Below are positions 37,332-46,079 of a DNA stretch of 64,000 bases, in pieces (the first letter of the stretch is position 1; every line of letters begins with the position of its first letter). Made by a program: the position numbers and the translations under genes. The stretch covers positions 100,350 to 164,349 of the forward strand of contig JAJRSO010000002.1 of NCBI GenBank assembly GCA_024278755.1. Direction: 5' to 3'. The notes beneath the pieces were generated by a model. That model ran no database searches. It was not told the origin of the DNA and saw nothing but the letters and a program-made list of their open reading frames with translations. This stretch comes from Calditrichota bacterium. Its GTDB lineage: Bacteria; Calditrichota; Calditrichia; Calditrichales; Calditrichaceae.

Positions 37332-37943
37332 TTACTTCCCAATCCCCCTCAGCATCCCCTCGCACAGCGCGTCGCCCACCTGCTGCACATCAAAAAGTTC
37401 CGGTTCCATCACCCATTGCAGCATCAATCCGTCAATGGCGCCAATCAGAAAAGAAGCGTAGGGCACCGGGTCTAATTGACGGAAGACCCCTCGTCGCATA
37501 CCGTTTTCAATAATCTGGACCACCATCGCCCGGTAACCCTGATAAAGCTGCTTTAGATTTATGACATTGTTGATGGCGTCGTCTTTGTTGCGAATCCCTT
37601 CGGCCCAGAAATCTAGCATAATTGCGGCAAACTTGAGCTGGTCTTCAAAAAAAGCCGATAAACTGCGACGAATTAAAATTTCCAACTGTTCTGCCGGGTC
37701 TTCGCTTTTACTCAGAGCTTGTTTCATTTCCCGTTCGAAACCATCGAAAAAATATGTAAATCCGCTGGCAAAGATTTCTTCTTTACTGGAAAAATATTCG
37801 TAAATAGTGCCCTTGCCGATGGATGCCGCTTTGGCGATGTCAATCATTTTGGTGTTAGCCACCCCGTTTTGAGAAAAAGCCTGAATGGCGGCCTGCATAA
37901 TTTCCAGTTTCTTTGCTTCTTTATCGACGATTTTCGGGCTCAT
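37332..37943 (-). CDS. TetR family transcriptional regulator
   Basis: The 203-residue regulator has a TetR helix-turn-helix in residues ~10-55 (MQAAIQAFSQNGVANTKMIDIAKAASIGKGTIYEYFSSKEEIF without interruption in the frame; residue runs shortened here in meaning, the key motif is GKGTIYEYF). A ligand-binding helical domain follows. The ATG at 37943 (MSPKIVD) has AGGGA at proper spacing, better than the upstream ATG at 37967. It heads the minus-strand export cluster and very likely controls it through the palindrome at 38010. Confidence 0.88.
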   Translation of the reverse strand: MSPKIVDKEAKKLEIMQAAIQAFSQNGVANTKMIDIAKAASIGKGTIYEYFSSKEEIFASGFTYFFDGFEREMKQALSKSEDPAEQLEILIRRSLSAFFEDQLKFAAIMLDFWAEGIRNKDDAINNVINLKQLYQGYRAMVVQIIENGMRRGVFRQLDPVPYASFLIGAIDGLMLQWVMEPELFDVQQVGDALCEGMLRGIGK

Positions 37944-38009
37944 TTGTTTCCCTGAATTTGTTTGCAAATAGCGCGCTTTGCTTTTGTTTCGTGTAACGAG
38001 TTATTGTTG

Positions 38010-38023
38010 ACCGACCGGTCGGT
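38010..38023. promoter_or_regulatory. TetR operator, perfect 14-bp palindrome
   Basis: ACCGACCGGTCGGT is a perfect palindrome of the GACCGACCGGTCGGT type bound by many TetR repressors. It lies 67 bases upstream of the tetR start and is the only such site I see in the window. Confidence 0.8.
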
Positions 38024-38307
38024 ATTAACATAAACAGCGGTTTTTACAGAGTCAAGAACAGAATAAAATTATTTATAGAAGAATACTGCCTTTAAAATTT
38101 GTATTTTATCTATAAGAAAATTATTAATCCTAATATAAGTAATTGGTATTCCTGTATCGGCCGGTATCTAACAGATTTTGGGAAGAGTCGATAAAAAGAG
38201 AAAAACGGGTTGCCGCCTAACCTAAAAAGGGCCATAGGAGTGTAGGCGGCTATCCAATAATCAATCGACCGAAGCACTCGGGAATGACGTTTTAAAGGAG
38301 TTAACCT

Positions 38308-38880
38308 ATGAGCGAAAAAATATTTGCAGCAAAAAACTGGCAGCGTTTGATTCAACCCGAACGGCAGCAACGGATGAATCCGTTGACATTTTTAGAACTG
38401 TGCGGCGCAGATGAACGGGAAATCTGGGCGGATGTGGGCTGCGGTCCCGGCTATTTTACGCTGCCGTTGGCCGATCGGGTAAAAAAAGTATTTGCCACCG
38501 ATATCAGCACGGATATGCTTGACATTTGCCGCAACCGCGCCCGGGAGGAGAATCTTGTCAATATTGAATTTATCCAATCCAATTCGAAAGAGATTGGCAT
38601 CCCTTCCGAAACGGTTAACCGGATTCTGCTGGTTAATGTGTTTCACGAGTTTTCGGCTGTCGCCGAAGTGCTAAAAGAATTGGGACGTATTTTAAAACCT
38701 GCGGGACGCATTTACATTATCGATTGGCGGTATGGCGAAATGGAATCGGGTCCGCCATTAAACCACCGGGTAAGGAAAGAGCAGGTGGCGCGTGATTTGG
38801 AATCGGCCGGATTTTCCTTTGCCGGCGCATATGATTTGTATGAACAAAACTATGTGCTGAAATTTGCAAAAGCCGGTTAA
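38308..38880 (+). CDS. Class I SAM-dependent methyltransferase
   Basis: This 190-residue protein has motif I VGCGPGYFTLPL, an acidic motif II end (VFATDIS) and a late motif (LKPAGRIYIIDWR), as in Methyltransf_11/UbiE-like enzymes. The substrate cannot be inferred. AAAGGAG precedes the ATG. It stands alone between the TetR operator region and a repeat cluster. Confidence 0.9.
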   Translation: MSEKIFAAKNWQRLIQPERQQRMNPLTFLELCGADEREIWADVGCGPGYFTLPLADRVKKVFATDISTDMLDICRNRAREENLVNIEFIQSNSKEIGIPSETVNRILLVNVFHEFSAVAEVLKELGRILKPAGRIYIIDWRYGEMESGPPLNHRVRKEQVARDLESAGFSFAGAYDLYEQNYVLKFAKAG

Positions 38881-38893
38881 GCAGGTGTAAAAC

Positions 38894-39150
38894 AATCCGC
38901 CGGATTGTTAAATATACCGAACCGGCGGTTCGGGTTGCGGCCGGATTGTTGTTTTTATTATCCCAGCGGTGGTAAGATGTCTTTTTGATTTTACAGCGAA
39001 AGTCACCCCGGATTGTTAAATATACCGAACCGGCGGTTCGGGTTACGGCCGGATTGTTTTAGTTTTCCGAACCAGCGGTTCGGGTTACGTGTGGCGTAAT
39101 CCGCTGGATTGCTAATTTTATCAATCCGATGGTTCGGGTTACGGGTAGGC
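38894..39150. repeat. Cluster of palindromic repeats
   Basis: Two 51-bp copies (38900-38950 and 39008-39058) differ at one base. Each holds the palindrome CCGAACC-GGC-GGTTCGG between CCGGATTGTT boundaries. A third, degenerate copy spans about 39065-39150. The spacing is irregular and the units themselves are palindromic. Confidence 0.85.
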
Positions 39151-39197
39151 GCGAATACTTCTTGCCTTTAATCTGCATATTCCTGAAATTTCGTTTT

Positions 39198-39330
39198 ATA
39201 TATGAGTTCACTATAAAAACCACGAATTCCACGAATTTACACGAATCTATTCAATGTGATTTCAATAGAAACAATCCGTGTCTTTCTGTGGAAATCAGTG
39301 GCTATGCCTTTTTAGACTGGACTCATATAT
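39198..39330. repeat. MITE-like element, copy 1
   Basis: A 133-bp element bounded by imperfect inverted ends (ATATATGAGTTCACTATA against TAGACTGGACTCATATAT) with an internal CCACGAATT...CTGTGGAAATCAGTGGC pairing. A second copy is at about 56975-57096. No coding capacity is seen. Confidence 0.75.
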
Positions 39331-39365
39331 TAAACCGTATGATATAAATTTTTCAGGGATGTTCA

Positions 39366-40661
39366 ATGGAAAAAGGATCTGAAATTACAAACCCAAAACC
39401 GAACCTGCGTACCGAAATTCTGGCCGGTACGGCTACTTTTCTGGCGGCGATGTATATCATCGTAGTCAATCCGTCTATTCTGCAAAACGCGGGGATGCCG
39501 TTCAGCGCGGTGCTGACCGCCACCATTTTGGTCAGCGCTTTTAGCAGTATTTTTATGGGGCTGTATGCGAAGAATCCCATAATGCTGGCCCCGGGAATGG
39601 GTCTGAATGCATTCTTTGCCTATTCGGTGGTGTTGGGAATGGGCGTGCCCTGGGCCACGGCTTTGGGCGCAGTGTTCTGGTCGGGCATTATCTTTTTGCT
39701 GCTGTCCGTTTTTAATATCCGAACGCTTATTGTACAGGCCATTCCCAAACCAATTCGTTTTGGCGTGGCCGCGGGTATCGGCCTGTTTATCACTTTAATC
39801 GGTTTAAGCAACGCCGGATTTGTGGTGTACAGCGAAGCAACCATCGTGGAACGCGGCGCATTGACCCCGGCAGTGCTGACCTTTGTGGCCGGTCTGGCGC
39901 TTACTTATGTTTTGCTGACGTTACGGGTAAAAGGGGCTTTGATAACGGGAATCGTTTTGACGACTCTGATGGCTATTCCCATTGGCCGCTGGTGGGGAGC
40001 AGAAGCGGTTGTAGGCTGGCAGGGGTTCATTGCCGCGCCTGATTTTAGTCTGATTGGTCAACTGGATTGTGTGGGTGCACTGAAATGGGCGATGTTTCCA
40101 GTAATCTTTGCTTTCCTGTTCACCGATATGTTCGATAGCTTGTCCACCTTTGTGGGTGTGGCGGAAGCCGGCAATATAAAAGACGCCGCCGGCGAACCGC
40201 GCAATATCAAAGAATCCCTGGTTGTAGATGCGGTGTCCACAACGATTTCCGGATTACTGGGCAGCAGTCCGGGCACCAGCTATATCGAGTCGGCGGTAGG
40301 CATCGCCGAAGGGGGGCGTACGGGAATTACCGCCGTAGTAACCGGAATTCTTTTTCTTCCCTTTATGTTTTTATCGCCGCTTTTAGCTACGGTGCCGGCC
40401 ATTGCCACCGCCCCGGCTTTAGTGCTGGTGGGCGTATTTATGATGAAACCGGTGCAGAAAATTCACTGGGATTTGTATGAAGAATCTATCCCGGCCTTTC
40501 TGGCGCTGGCGCTGATTCCTTTGACCTATTCCATTACCCAGGGCATCATCTGGGGGTTTTTAAGCTGGACGGTGTTAAAAGTGTTTCGCGGTAAATGGAA
40601 AGAAATCCCGCCAATGCTGTGGATAATCGATGGGTTTTCTGTTTTGGCCTTGTTGGCGTGA
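39366..40661 (+). CDS. NCS2 family purine permease (AzgA-like)
   Basis: The 431-residue inner-membrane transporter has 12-14 hydrophobic segments. AzgA-type motifs include GMGLNAFFAYSVVLGMG, the half-helix segment LTDMFDSLSTFVGVAEAG (written as FTDMFDS in the protein) and LGSSPGTSYIESAVGIAEGGRTG. The family imports adenine, guanine or hypoxanthine with protons. No purine riboswitch is visible upstream; instead a MITE-like repeat ends 35 bases before the start. Confidence 0.93.
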   Translation: MEKGSEITNPKPNLRTEILAGTATFLAAMYIIVVNPSILQNAGMPFSAVLTATILVSAFSSIFMGLYAKNPIMLAPGMGLNAFFAYSVVLGMGVPWATALGAVFWSGIIFLLLSVFNIRTLIVQAIPKPIRFGVAAGIGLFITLIGLSNAGFVVYSEATIVERGALTPAVLTFVAGLALTYVLLTLRVKGALITGIVLTTLMAIPIGRWWGAEAVVGWQGFIAAPDFSLIGQLDCVGALKWAMFPVIFAFLFTDMFDSLSTFVGVAEAGNIKDAAGEPRNIKESLVVDAVSTTISGLLGSSPGTSYIESAVGIAEGGRTGITAVVTGILFLPFMFLSPLLATVPAIATAPALVLVGVFMMKPVQKIHWDLYEESIPAFLALALIPLTYSITQGIIWGFLSWTVLKVFRGKWKEIPPMLWIIDGFSVLALLA

Positions 40662-40695
40662 CTACATTTTTGAAATCTGGTTGTTCACAAAAATG

Positions 40696-41036
40696 GCCAC
40701 GAATTAGCACGGATGCAACAGATTAATTAAGGATAAAGATTAATAGTGTCCGGTTAAAAAAGAACTGGTACCAAAAGAAGCCTTGTAAATCAAAGATTCC
40801 TGCTTATTATGAAAAAAAGAGACTTGGTTATAAAATATTATCCTAACCCACCTCTTGCCTTTGGCAAGCCCCTCCCTAATCGAATTAGGGAGGGGAAGTC
40901 CCGAAAATCGGGACGGGGAGGGTCAGAAGACGAACTAATCAACCCGGATTTTTTTAAAAAAGAAATTTTATTTTAACCGGACACTATTGGATAAAGATAT
41001 TTTTTTAATCCGTGTTAATCTGTGGAATCAGTGGTC
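40696..41036. repeat. CACGAATT/AATCTGTGG repeat split by a MITE
   Basis: CCACGAATTAGCACGGAT (from 40697) and ATCCGTGTTAATCTGTGG (from 41008) are near-complementary ends of one hairpin repeat. The MITE at 40741-40988 interrupts it. Removing the MITE and one target copy restores a continuous element of about 83 bases. Confidence 0.75.
40741..40988. mobile_element. 248-bp MITE with perfect 18-bp TIRs and 10-bp target duplication
   Basis: AATAGTGTCCGGTTAAAA (40742-40759) is the exact reverse complement of TTTTAACCGGACACTATT (40971-40988). The flanks are GGATAAAGAT (40731-40740) and GGATAAAGAT (40989-40998), a 10-bp target duplication as made by IS4-group transposases. There is no transposase gene inside. 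The interior carries a 12-bp perfect hairpin (40869-40880 with 40884-40895) and a second hairpin, GTCCCGAAAATCGGGAC (40898-40914). The interior matches the repeat flanking the DUF559 gene. Confidence 0.92.
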
Positions 41037-41057
41037 AAATATTAAAAAAGGATAAAA

Positions 41058-41495
41058 ATGCAAATAACCCCAAAACAACTCGCCTCGTTTTCACTTAGCG
41101 GATTTATCGTCAGTCTGCTGGTGCATCTTTTAACGCTGACCCACATCTACCTCGTTTCCAACATTACTATCGGCGCTTTGACCATCGGGATGCTGGCGGT
41201 GTGGCTATTTTCAAGTAAATTGCTAAAAGAATCTGCGGAAAGACAGGAAAATCCCTGGAAGGATGTATTTGTCAGTGCGCCGTCCCGGCTGCGTTATTTT
41301 TTTATTTTTATAGCTGTTTATGCGGCTTTAAATACTCTGCTGGGTTTACGGTTGGAAAACGGGCCGGGCTATTTTGATACGGATGTTTCGGCGGTAAAAA
41401 TCAGAGTAATTTCAGGGTTTTGGCTGTTGTTTTATAATCTGGGTTTTCTGGTTGGCTTGTCCGGTACAACCAATCAGGGCGAAGTGAAAAAATAA
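41058..41495 (+). CDS. Four-TM membrane protein of unknown function
   Basis: This 145-residue protein has about four hydrophobic segments (near residues 12-30, 36-52, 75-93 and 118-136). I recognise no conserved family motif. A short loop with FVSAPSRLRYF separates the second and third helices. It follows the repeat-MITE region with no tight link to neighbours. Confidence 0.6.
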   Translation: MQITPKQLASFSLSGFIVSLLVHLLTLTHIYLVSNITIGALTIGMLAVWLFSSKLLKESAERQENPWKDVFVSAPSRLRYFFIFIAVYAALNTLLGLRLENGPGYFDTDVSAVKIRVISGFWLLFYNLGFLVGLSGTTNQGEVKK

Positions 41496-41635
41496 ATTGC
41501 GCTATACTTAATATTTTTATCATTCTGTAAGAACTTTGTTTGCGGAGTCAAGAAGCGATACCCGGTGCAAGGAGTAAAGTTCCTTACGGGACGACTCTGT
41601 AAAATTGCTTGTTAGTAAATGATAGGACACCAGTA

Positions 41636-42409
41636 ATGTCTGAGCTTAAAATCAGCCTGATTCAGAGCAATATCCATTGGGAACAGCCGCAGAAAAACCG
41701 GGAACTGTTTCAGAAAAAGGTTTTAACGCTGTCCGGGCAAACCGATTTAATTGTTTTGCCGGAAATGTTTTCCACCGGATTTACGATGAACGTGCAACAA
41801 TTTGCGGAAACGATGCAGGGGGCAACGGTAACCTGGCTAAAAGAAATGGCAGCTCTTACAAACGCGGATATGGTTGGCAGCGTGATTATTCGTGAAAAAG
41901 AAAACTTTTTCAATCGACTTATTTGGGCTAAACCGGACGGGCAAATATTTTATTACGATAAACGGCACCTGTTCCGGATGGCCGGGGAAGATAAGGTGTT
42001 CAGCGCGGGGAATAAGCGCATTATCGTTGAATTAAAGAACTGGAAGATTCTGCCGCTCACCTGTTACGACCTGCGCTTTCCGGTTTGGTCCAGAAATAAA
42101 CAAAATGAATTTGACCTGATTGTGTACATTGCCAACTGGCCCGAACGGCGCATCGGCCACTGGGATATTTTACTGAAAGCCCGGGCCGTGGAAAACCAAT
42201 GTTATGTGGCCGGGGTGAATCGTGTGGGAAAGGATGGCAACGGAATTGAACACACCGGTCAATCGGCAATCGTTGACTTTTTGGGAAAGAAACTCTGCGC
42301 GCTCGGCGATGAACAAATAATAACAAACCCGCTTCCCTTGACCCTGCTTCAGAATTTTCGCAAAAATTTTCCGGTCTGGAAAGATGCCGACGCCTTTCTG
42401 GTTAAATAG
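41636..42409 (+). CDS. Nitrilase-superfamily omega-amidase (YafV/Nit2-like)
   Basis: This 257-residue hydrolase has the complete Glu-Lys-Cys triad: E43 (VLPEMFSTGF), K109 (YYDKRHLF) and C143 (LTCYDLRFPV). Enzymes with this architecture hydrolyse alpha-ketoglutaramate or ketosuccinamate in amide repair of the methionine-salvage and transamination pathways. AGGA precedes the ATG at 41636; an upstream TTG is also in frame but lacks a ribosome-binding site. It is cytoplasmic and probably monocistronic. Confidence 0.92.
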   Translation: MSELKISLIQSNIHWEQPQKNRELFQKKVLTLSGQTDLIVLPEMFSTGFTMNVQQFAETMQGATVTWLKEMAALTNADMVGSVIIREKENFFNRLIWAKPDGQIFYYDKRHLFRMAGEDKVFSAGNKRIIVELKNWKILPLTCYDLRFPVWSRNKQNEFDLIVYIANWPERRIGHWDILLKARAVENQCYVAGVNRVGKDGNGIEHTGQSAIVDFLGKKLCALGDEQIITNPLPLTLLQNFRKNFPVWKDADAFLVK

Positions 42410-42593
42410 TAATTGCTTTAATATAGCTGCATCGTGCAGAGGCCCATCCACGTAGGCAGCTTGTAAGATAAACGGATTATTTCCTGTATATGGGTGGTTA
42501 CAAATGCATAGATGATGTATATTATCCGGTCAGTTATTGAAACACTTTAAACGATTAACGGATACGAATTCCGAAGCGGAACAAGGAGGAGAA

Positions 42594-43910
42594 ATGGCCA
42601 GCAAGCACCCCAAAGGACTACCGATTTTATTTTTTACCGAAATGTGGGAACGCTTCAGTTTTTACGGAATGCGCGCGATTTTGGTACTCTATTTAACCAA
42701 ACAAACGATGGGTGAGAATCCGGGTTTGGGCTGGAGCGCTTCGGACGCTCTGGTGCTTTACGGCTGGTATACCATGCTGGTGTATGTGATGGCCATTCCG
42801 GGCGGTATCATCGCCGACCGTTTTCTGGGTCAGAAAAAAACCGTGTTTATAGGTGGAATTTTGATTGCCATCGGTCAGCTCACCTTGGCAATGGAAGGGA
42901 TGGTTCCTTTTTACACCGGATTGGCTTTAATCATTTCCGGCGTTGGATTACTAAAACCAAATATTTCCACAATGGTGGGCGGTTTGTATAAAGAAGGCGA
43001 CAGTCGCCGGGACAGCGGGTTTATTATCTTTTACATCGGCATCAATATCGGCGCGGCTTCGGCTCCGTTGCTGATTGGTTATATCGGCGAGGTGTATGGT
43101 TGGCATTACGGATTCGGTCTGGCAGGAATCGGAATGCTGCTGGGGCAGGTCGTTTACATCTGGGGACAGAAATTCCTGAAAGACGTGGGAAATCTGATTG
43201 TGGTTAAAAAAGAAGCCGGACGAAAGGAGCACACTCCGTTAACCAAAATCGAAAAAGACCGCATCATTGTTTTAATGATTTCGTTTATCATCGTTATTGT
43301 GTTCTGGGCGGCGTACGAACAGGCTGGTGGTTTGATGAATTTATACACCAAAGAAAAAATAAACCGCATGGTTTTTGGTTTTGAAATTCCGGCCAGCCTG
43401 TTTCAATCGGTGCCGGCAATTTTTGTGATTATCTTCGGCACTATCGTGGCCGCCTTCTGGAATAAACGGATGAAGAAGGGGAAAGAGTCTTCCTCCCTGT
43501 TTAAAATGGCGGTGGGCACCATCGTGATGGGCACGGGCTTTTTAATGATGTCCGGCGCGGCTTTGCAGGCGGCAACCGGTGTCAAGGCGATGTTGATTTG
43601 GCTCATTTTATCGTATCTGTTGCAGGTGCTGGGCGAATTGTCCATTTCGCCCGTGGCGCTTTCTTTCATTACCAAGTTGGCCCCCGCGCGCTATGCGTCC
43701 ATTATGATGGGAATCTATTTTGCGGCCACCGGCCTGGGCAATAAATTAGCGGGAATGGTGGGCGAATTAGCCACCCATGCCGGCGAGCTGGAAGTATTTA
43801 CCGGGATTTTCCTGTTCTGCCTGGCCTTTGGATTGCTGCTTTTGGTATTCTTTAAAAAACTGAAAGCGCTCACCCACGGCGCGGAAGACATTGTTGAGGA
43901 AGCTCCATAA
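42594..43910 (+). CDS. POT family proton-dependent oligopeptide transporter
   Basis: The 438-residue transporter has about 12-14 TM helices. The POT signature regions are FFTEMWERFSFYGMRAILVLYL near the N-terminus (ExxERFxxYG) and FYIGINIGAASAPLLIGYIGE. A strong AAGGAGGAG site supports ATG 42594 rather than the TTG-type start 57 bases upstream. It imports di- and tripeptides with protons. The stop is TAA at 43908-43910, which overlaps the next gene. Confidence 0.93.
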   Translation: MASKHPKGLPILFFTEMWERFSFYGMRAILVLYLTKQTMGENPGLGWSASDALVLYGWYTMLVYVMAIPGGIIADRFLGQKKTVFIGGILIAIGQLTLAMEGMVPFYTGLALIISGVGLLKPNISTMVGGLYKEGDSRRDSGFIIFYIGINIGAASAPLLIGYIGEVYGWHYGFGLAGIGMLLGQVVYIWGQKFLKDVGNLIVVKKEAGRKEHTPLTKIEKDRIIVLMISFIIVIVFWAAYEQAGGLMNLYTKEKINRMVFGFEIPASLFQSVPAIFVIIFGTIVAAFWNKRMKKGKESSSLFKMAVGTIVMGTGFLMMSGAALQAATGVKAMLIWLILSYLLQVLGELSISPVALSFITKLAPARYASIMMGIYFAATGLGNKLAGMVGELATHAGELEVFTGIFLFCLAFGLLLLVFFKKLKALTHGAEDIVEEAP

Positions 43911-44827
43911 AAGAAAAGAAATCGATTTTAATAACCGGCGGCAGCGGTCTTATCGGCCGCGCCCTTATTCAAAAATTACGGGAGCGGGATTACCGGGTGT
44001 CCGTGCTGAGCCGTAATCCTCATTTGCAGATAAGCGGGGTGCGTGTATTCCACTGGAATCCGCCTGCGTGTAAAATGGATTTGGAGGCGCTGAACGAGTC
44101 CCCAGTGATTGTACATCTGGCCGGGGCGGGGATTGCCGAAAAGCGCTGGACAAAAAAACGCAGACAGAGAATTTTGGACAGCCGGGTGGAATCGATGGCG
44201 CTTTTGTACGCTTCGATTCTGGAATCGGCTAAAAAGCCACAGGCCTTTATTTCATCCTCTGCGATTGGCTGGTACGGTGGGTTGAGCGGCGAAAAGCCGA
44301 TGACCGAAGAGCTGGGAGCAACCGCTGACTTTATGGGACAAACCTGCCTGTTGTGGGAAGCGGGAGCGGAAGTTTTCCGGAATGCCGGCATACGCACCGT
44401 AAAAATCCGCACAGGTGTTGTGCTGAGTACGGAATCCGGCGCCTTGCCTAAAATGGCCCTGCCGGTAAAACTGGGTTTGGCTTCCGCACTGGGCAGCGGC
44501 GAACAAATCGTATCCTGGATTCACATTGCCGATATAGTGGGGATTTATCTGAAAGCCATCGAAGACGAAGGGATGAAGGGGGTATATAACGGGGTGGCCC
44601 CGGCGGCGGATAATTTTAAGCATTTTATTTGCGCTCTGGCCAAAACCCTGGGCAGGCCCTGTTTTATGCCTGCCGTTCCGGCTTCTTTACTAAAAATGAT
44701 TATGGGCGAGATGGCCGTACTGGTTACCGAAGGCAGCCGGATTTCCGCGCAAAAAATTCAGGATGCCGGGTATGTTTTCCAATTCCGGGAACTGGAAAAA
44801 GCTCTGGCGGACTTGTATTCAAAATGA
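43907..44827 (+). CDS. TIGR01777 family NAD(P)-binding protein with apparent AUA start
   Basis: The 306-residue SDR-like protein has the Rossmann motif TGGSGLIGRAL near its N-terminus, then VIVHLAGAGIAEKRWTKKRR and SSAIGWYGG, typical of TIGR01777 (YfcH-like) epimerases. The Rossmann motif is encoded upstream of the first GTG (43997). The frame is open only from 43898 and has no ATG, GTG or TTG before 43997. ATA at 43907 lies six bases after GAGGA and overlaps the previous stop as ATAA. A former ATGA overlap changed by one G-to-A would explain this. It may be translated weakly from AUA or through coupling. The function of the family is not established. Confidence 0.8.
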   Translation: MKEKKSILITGGSGLIGRALIQKLRERDYRVSVLSRNPHLQISGVRVFHWNPPACKMDLEALNESPVIVHLAGAGIAEKRWTKKRRQRILDSRVESMALLYASILESAKKPQAFISSSAIGWYGGLSGEKPMTEELGATADFMGQTCLLWEAGAEVFRNAGIRTVKIRTGVVLSTESGALPKMALPVKLGLASALGSGEQIVSWIHIADIVGIYLKAIEDEGMKGVYNGVAPAADNFKHFICALAKTLGRPCFMPAVPASLLKMIMGEMAVLVTEGSRISAQKIQDAGYVFQFRELEKALADLYSK

Positions 44828-44851
44828 AGTAATTAATCTGAATATCTGAAT

Positions 44852-44939
44852 ATTCACCGTCATTCCCGAATGCTTGTATCGGGAATCTACAAATGTAGAA
44901 TGGATTCCCGCTTAGGAGCTGTGAGAATGACGGGTGAAT
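44852..44939. repeat. Dispersed GTCATTCCCG hairpin repeat, second copy
   Basis: ATTCACCGTCATTC pairs with GAATGACGGGTGAAT with one bulge, with an inner hairpin around GGGAATCTAC...GTAGAATGGATTCCC. It is related to the copy at 36152-36215. The rest of the 44828-45118 gap holds no gene. Confidence 0.7.
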
Positions 44940-45118
44940 GATGACATCCTCTGCGTTGGCAAGATTTGAATGAGCACTCAGCTTAGTTATAATGAAGATA
45001 GTTCAATGCCTGTCTGGCTAACCGGACAGGTTATCGAGAATCCGGTTCGATCCGGATAAAGCATCTAATTGAAATCATTGCTTGCTCCAGGTAATTTCGG
45101 GTGGCAGGAATCTAAAAA

Positions 45119-45946
45119 ATGAAAAGCGTTAAAAGCACAACTCTCTTTGTCATTGCCATTTTTCTGCTGTTTTTCCATACCGAGCGGATTTTCGCCCGGG
45201 AAACCGTCCGTCAGCGTTTTGAACCGCCGGCGGGATTTACCCGGATGGTTGTGCCGGACAACGGTTTCGCGGCCTGGCTGCGTCAACTGCCTCTAAAAGA
45301 ATCCGGCAATCCTGTGTTGGATTTCCGCGGAAAGACTTTTAAACAGGGGAATGATACCACCGTAGCCGCAGTGGCGGATATGAATATCAAAGGCCGGCGT
45401 CTGGAACAGTGCATGGATGTCCTGCTGCGCTTTTACGCGGAATATTTAATCGAAACAGGAAAACAGGATTCCATCTGCTTTCCGCTGCCCGACGGCTTAA
45501 CCCTTTCCTGGCAACAGTGGCGCGCAGGCTTACGGCCCCACTTTAAGGGGCTGCATTTTCAACTGCGCCAAAGCGCCGCCGCCGGTTCTTCCACAAAAAG
45601 TTTCAGACGCTATCTGGACACAATTTTTTCGTACAGCGGCAGCCAGACGTTTTACCATTACTATCCGCAGATTCCGCTAAAGGATATTCGGTCCGGCGAT
45701 TTTATCGTACGCAAAGAAGGCAAAGGTCACGCGGTTCTGATTGTGGATGTGGCGCAAAACGCGCGCGGCGAAAAAGCGGCGCTTGTGGGACAGGGCGACA
45801 CGCCGGCCTGCCAGTTCTATCTTTTAAAAGGGAAGAACGGTTCGGCCTGGTTCCCGCTGAATTCGGATGTCCCTTATTTACACCTGCCCATCAAAAAGAA
45901 AATGTACTGGCGCGGTTTACGGCGTTTTCCGTCTTTTGGTAACTAA
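45119..45946 (+). CDS. DUF4846 domain protein, exported
   Basis: This 275-residue protein has a hydrophobic N-terminus that can act as a signal peptide (cleavage around FA-R near residue 26). The DUF4846 pattern includes RFEPPAGFTRM, SFAAWLRQLPLKE-type and VLDFRGKTF, followed by AAVADMNIK. The central FSYSGSQTFYHYYP and GDFIVRKEGKGHAVLIVDVAQN segments look enzyme-like, with a conserved GHAVLIVD. Function is unknown; a periplasmic location is expected. Confidence 0.85.
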   Translation: MKSVKSTTLFVIAIFLLFFHTERIFARETVRQRFEPPAGFTRMVVPDNGFAAWLRQLPLKESGNPVLDFRGKTFKQGNDTTVAAVADMNIKGRRLEQCMDVLLRFYAEYLIETGKQDSICFPLPDGLTLSWQQWRAGLRPHFKGLHFQLRQSAAAGSSTKSFRRYLDTIFSYSGSQTFYHYYPQIPLKDIRSGDFIVRKEGKGHAVLIVDVAQNARGEKAALVGQGDTPACQFYLLKGKNGSAWFPLNSDVPYLHLPIKKKMYWRGLRRFPSFGN

Positions 45947-46079
45947 TTCTGCGATCCTTTTCATTTTTTCTGCACGCGCTATTTTTTTACACTATTTTTA
46001 CAGTTTTTCCCTCTCTTTTATCCTATACTTATTATTGAAAAAAGAAAGAATTGCCAGTTAAATTTTTCCGGAGGGGAAA

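Noticed and set aside
38894..39150. CRISPR array
   Set aside because: The units are palindromic, only two are near-identical, spacing is irregular, and no cas gene is present.
39129..39347. Open frame of about 72 codons before the purine permease
   Set aside because: It lies across the MITE-like element 39198-39330 and is not conserved in the second copy.
39331..39365. Purine riboswitch before the NCS2 permease
   Set aside because: The conserved aptamer sequence is absent; the upstream region is repeat DNA and only 35 bases remain before the start.
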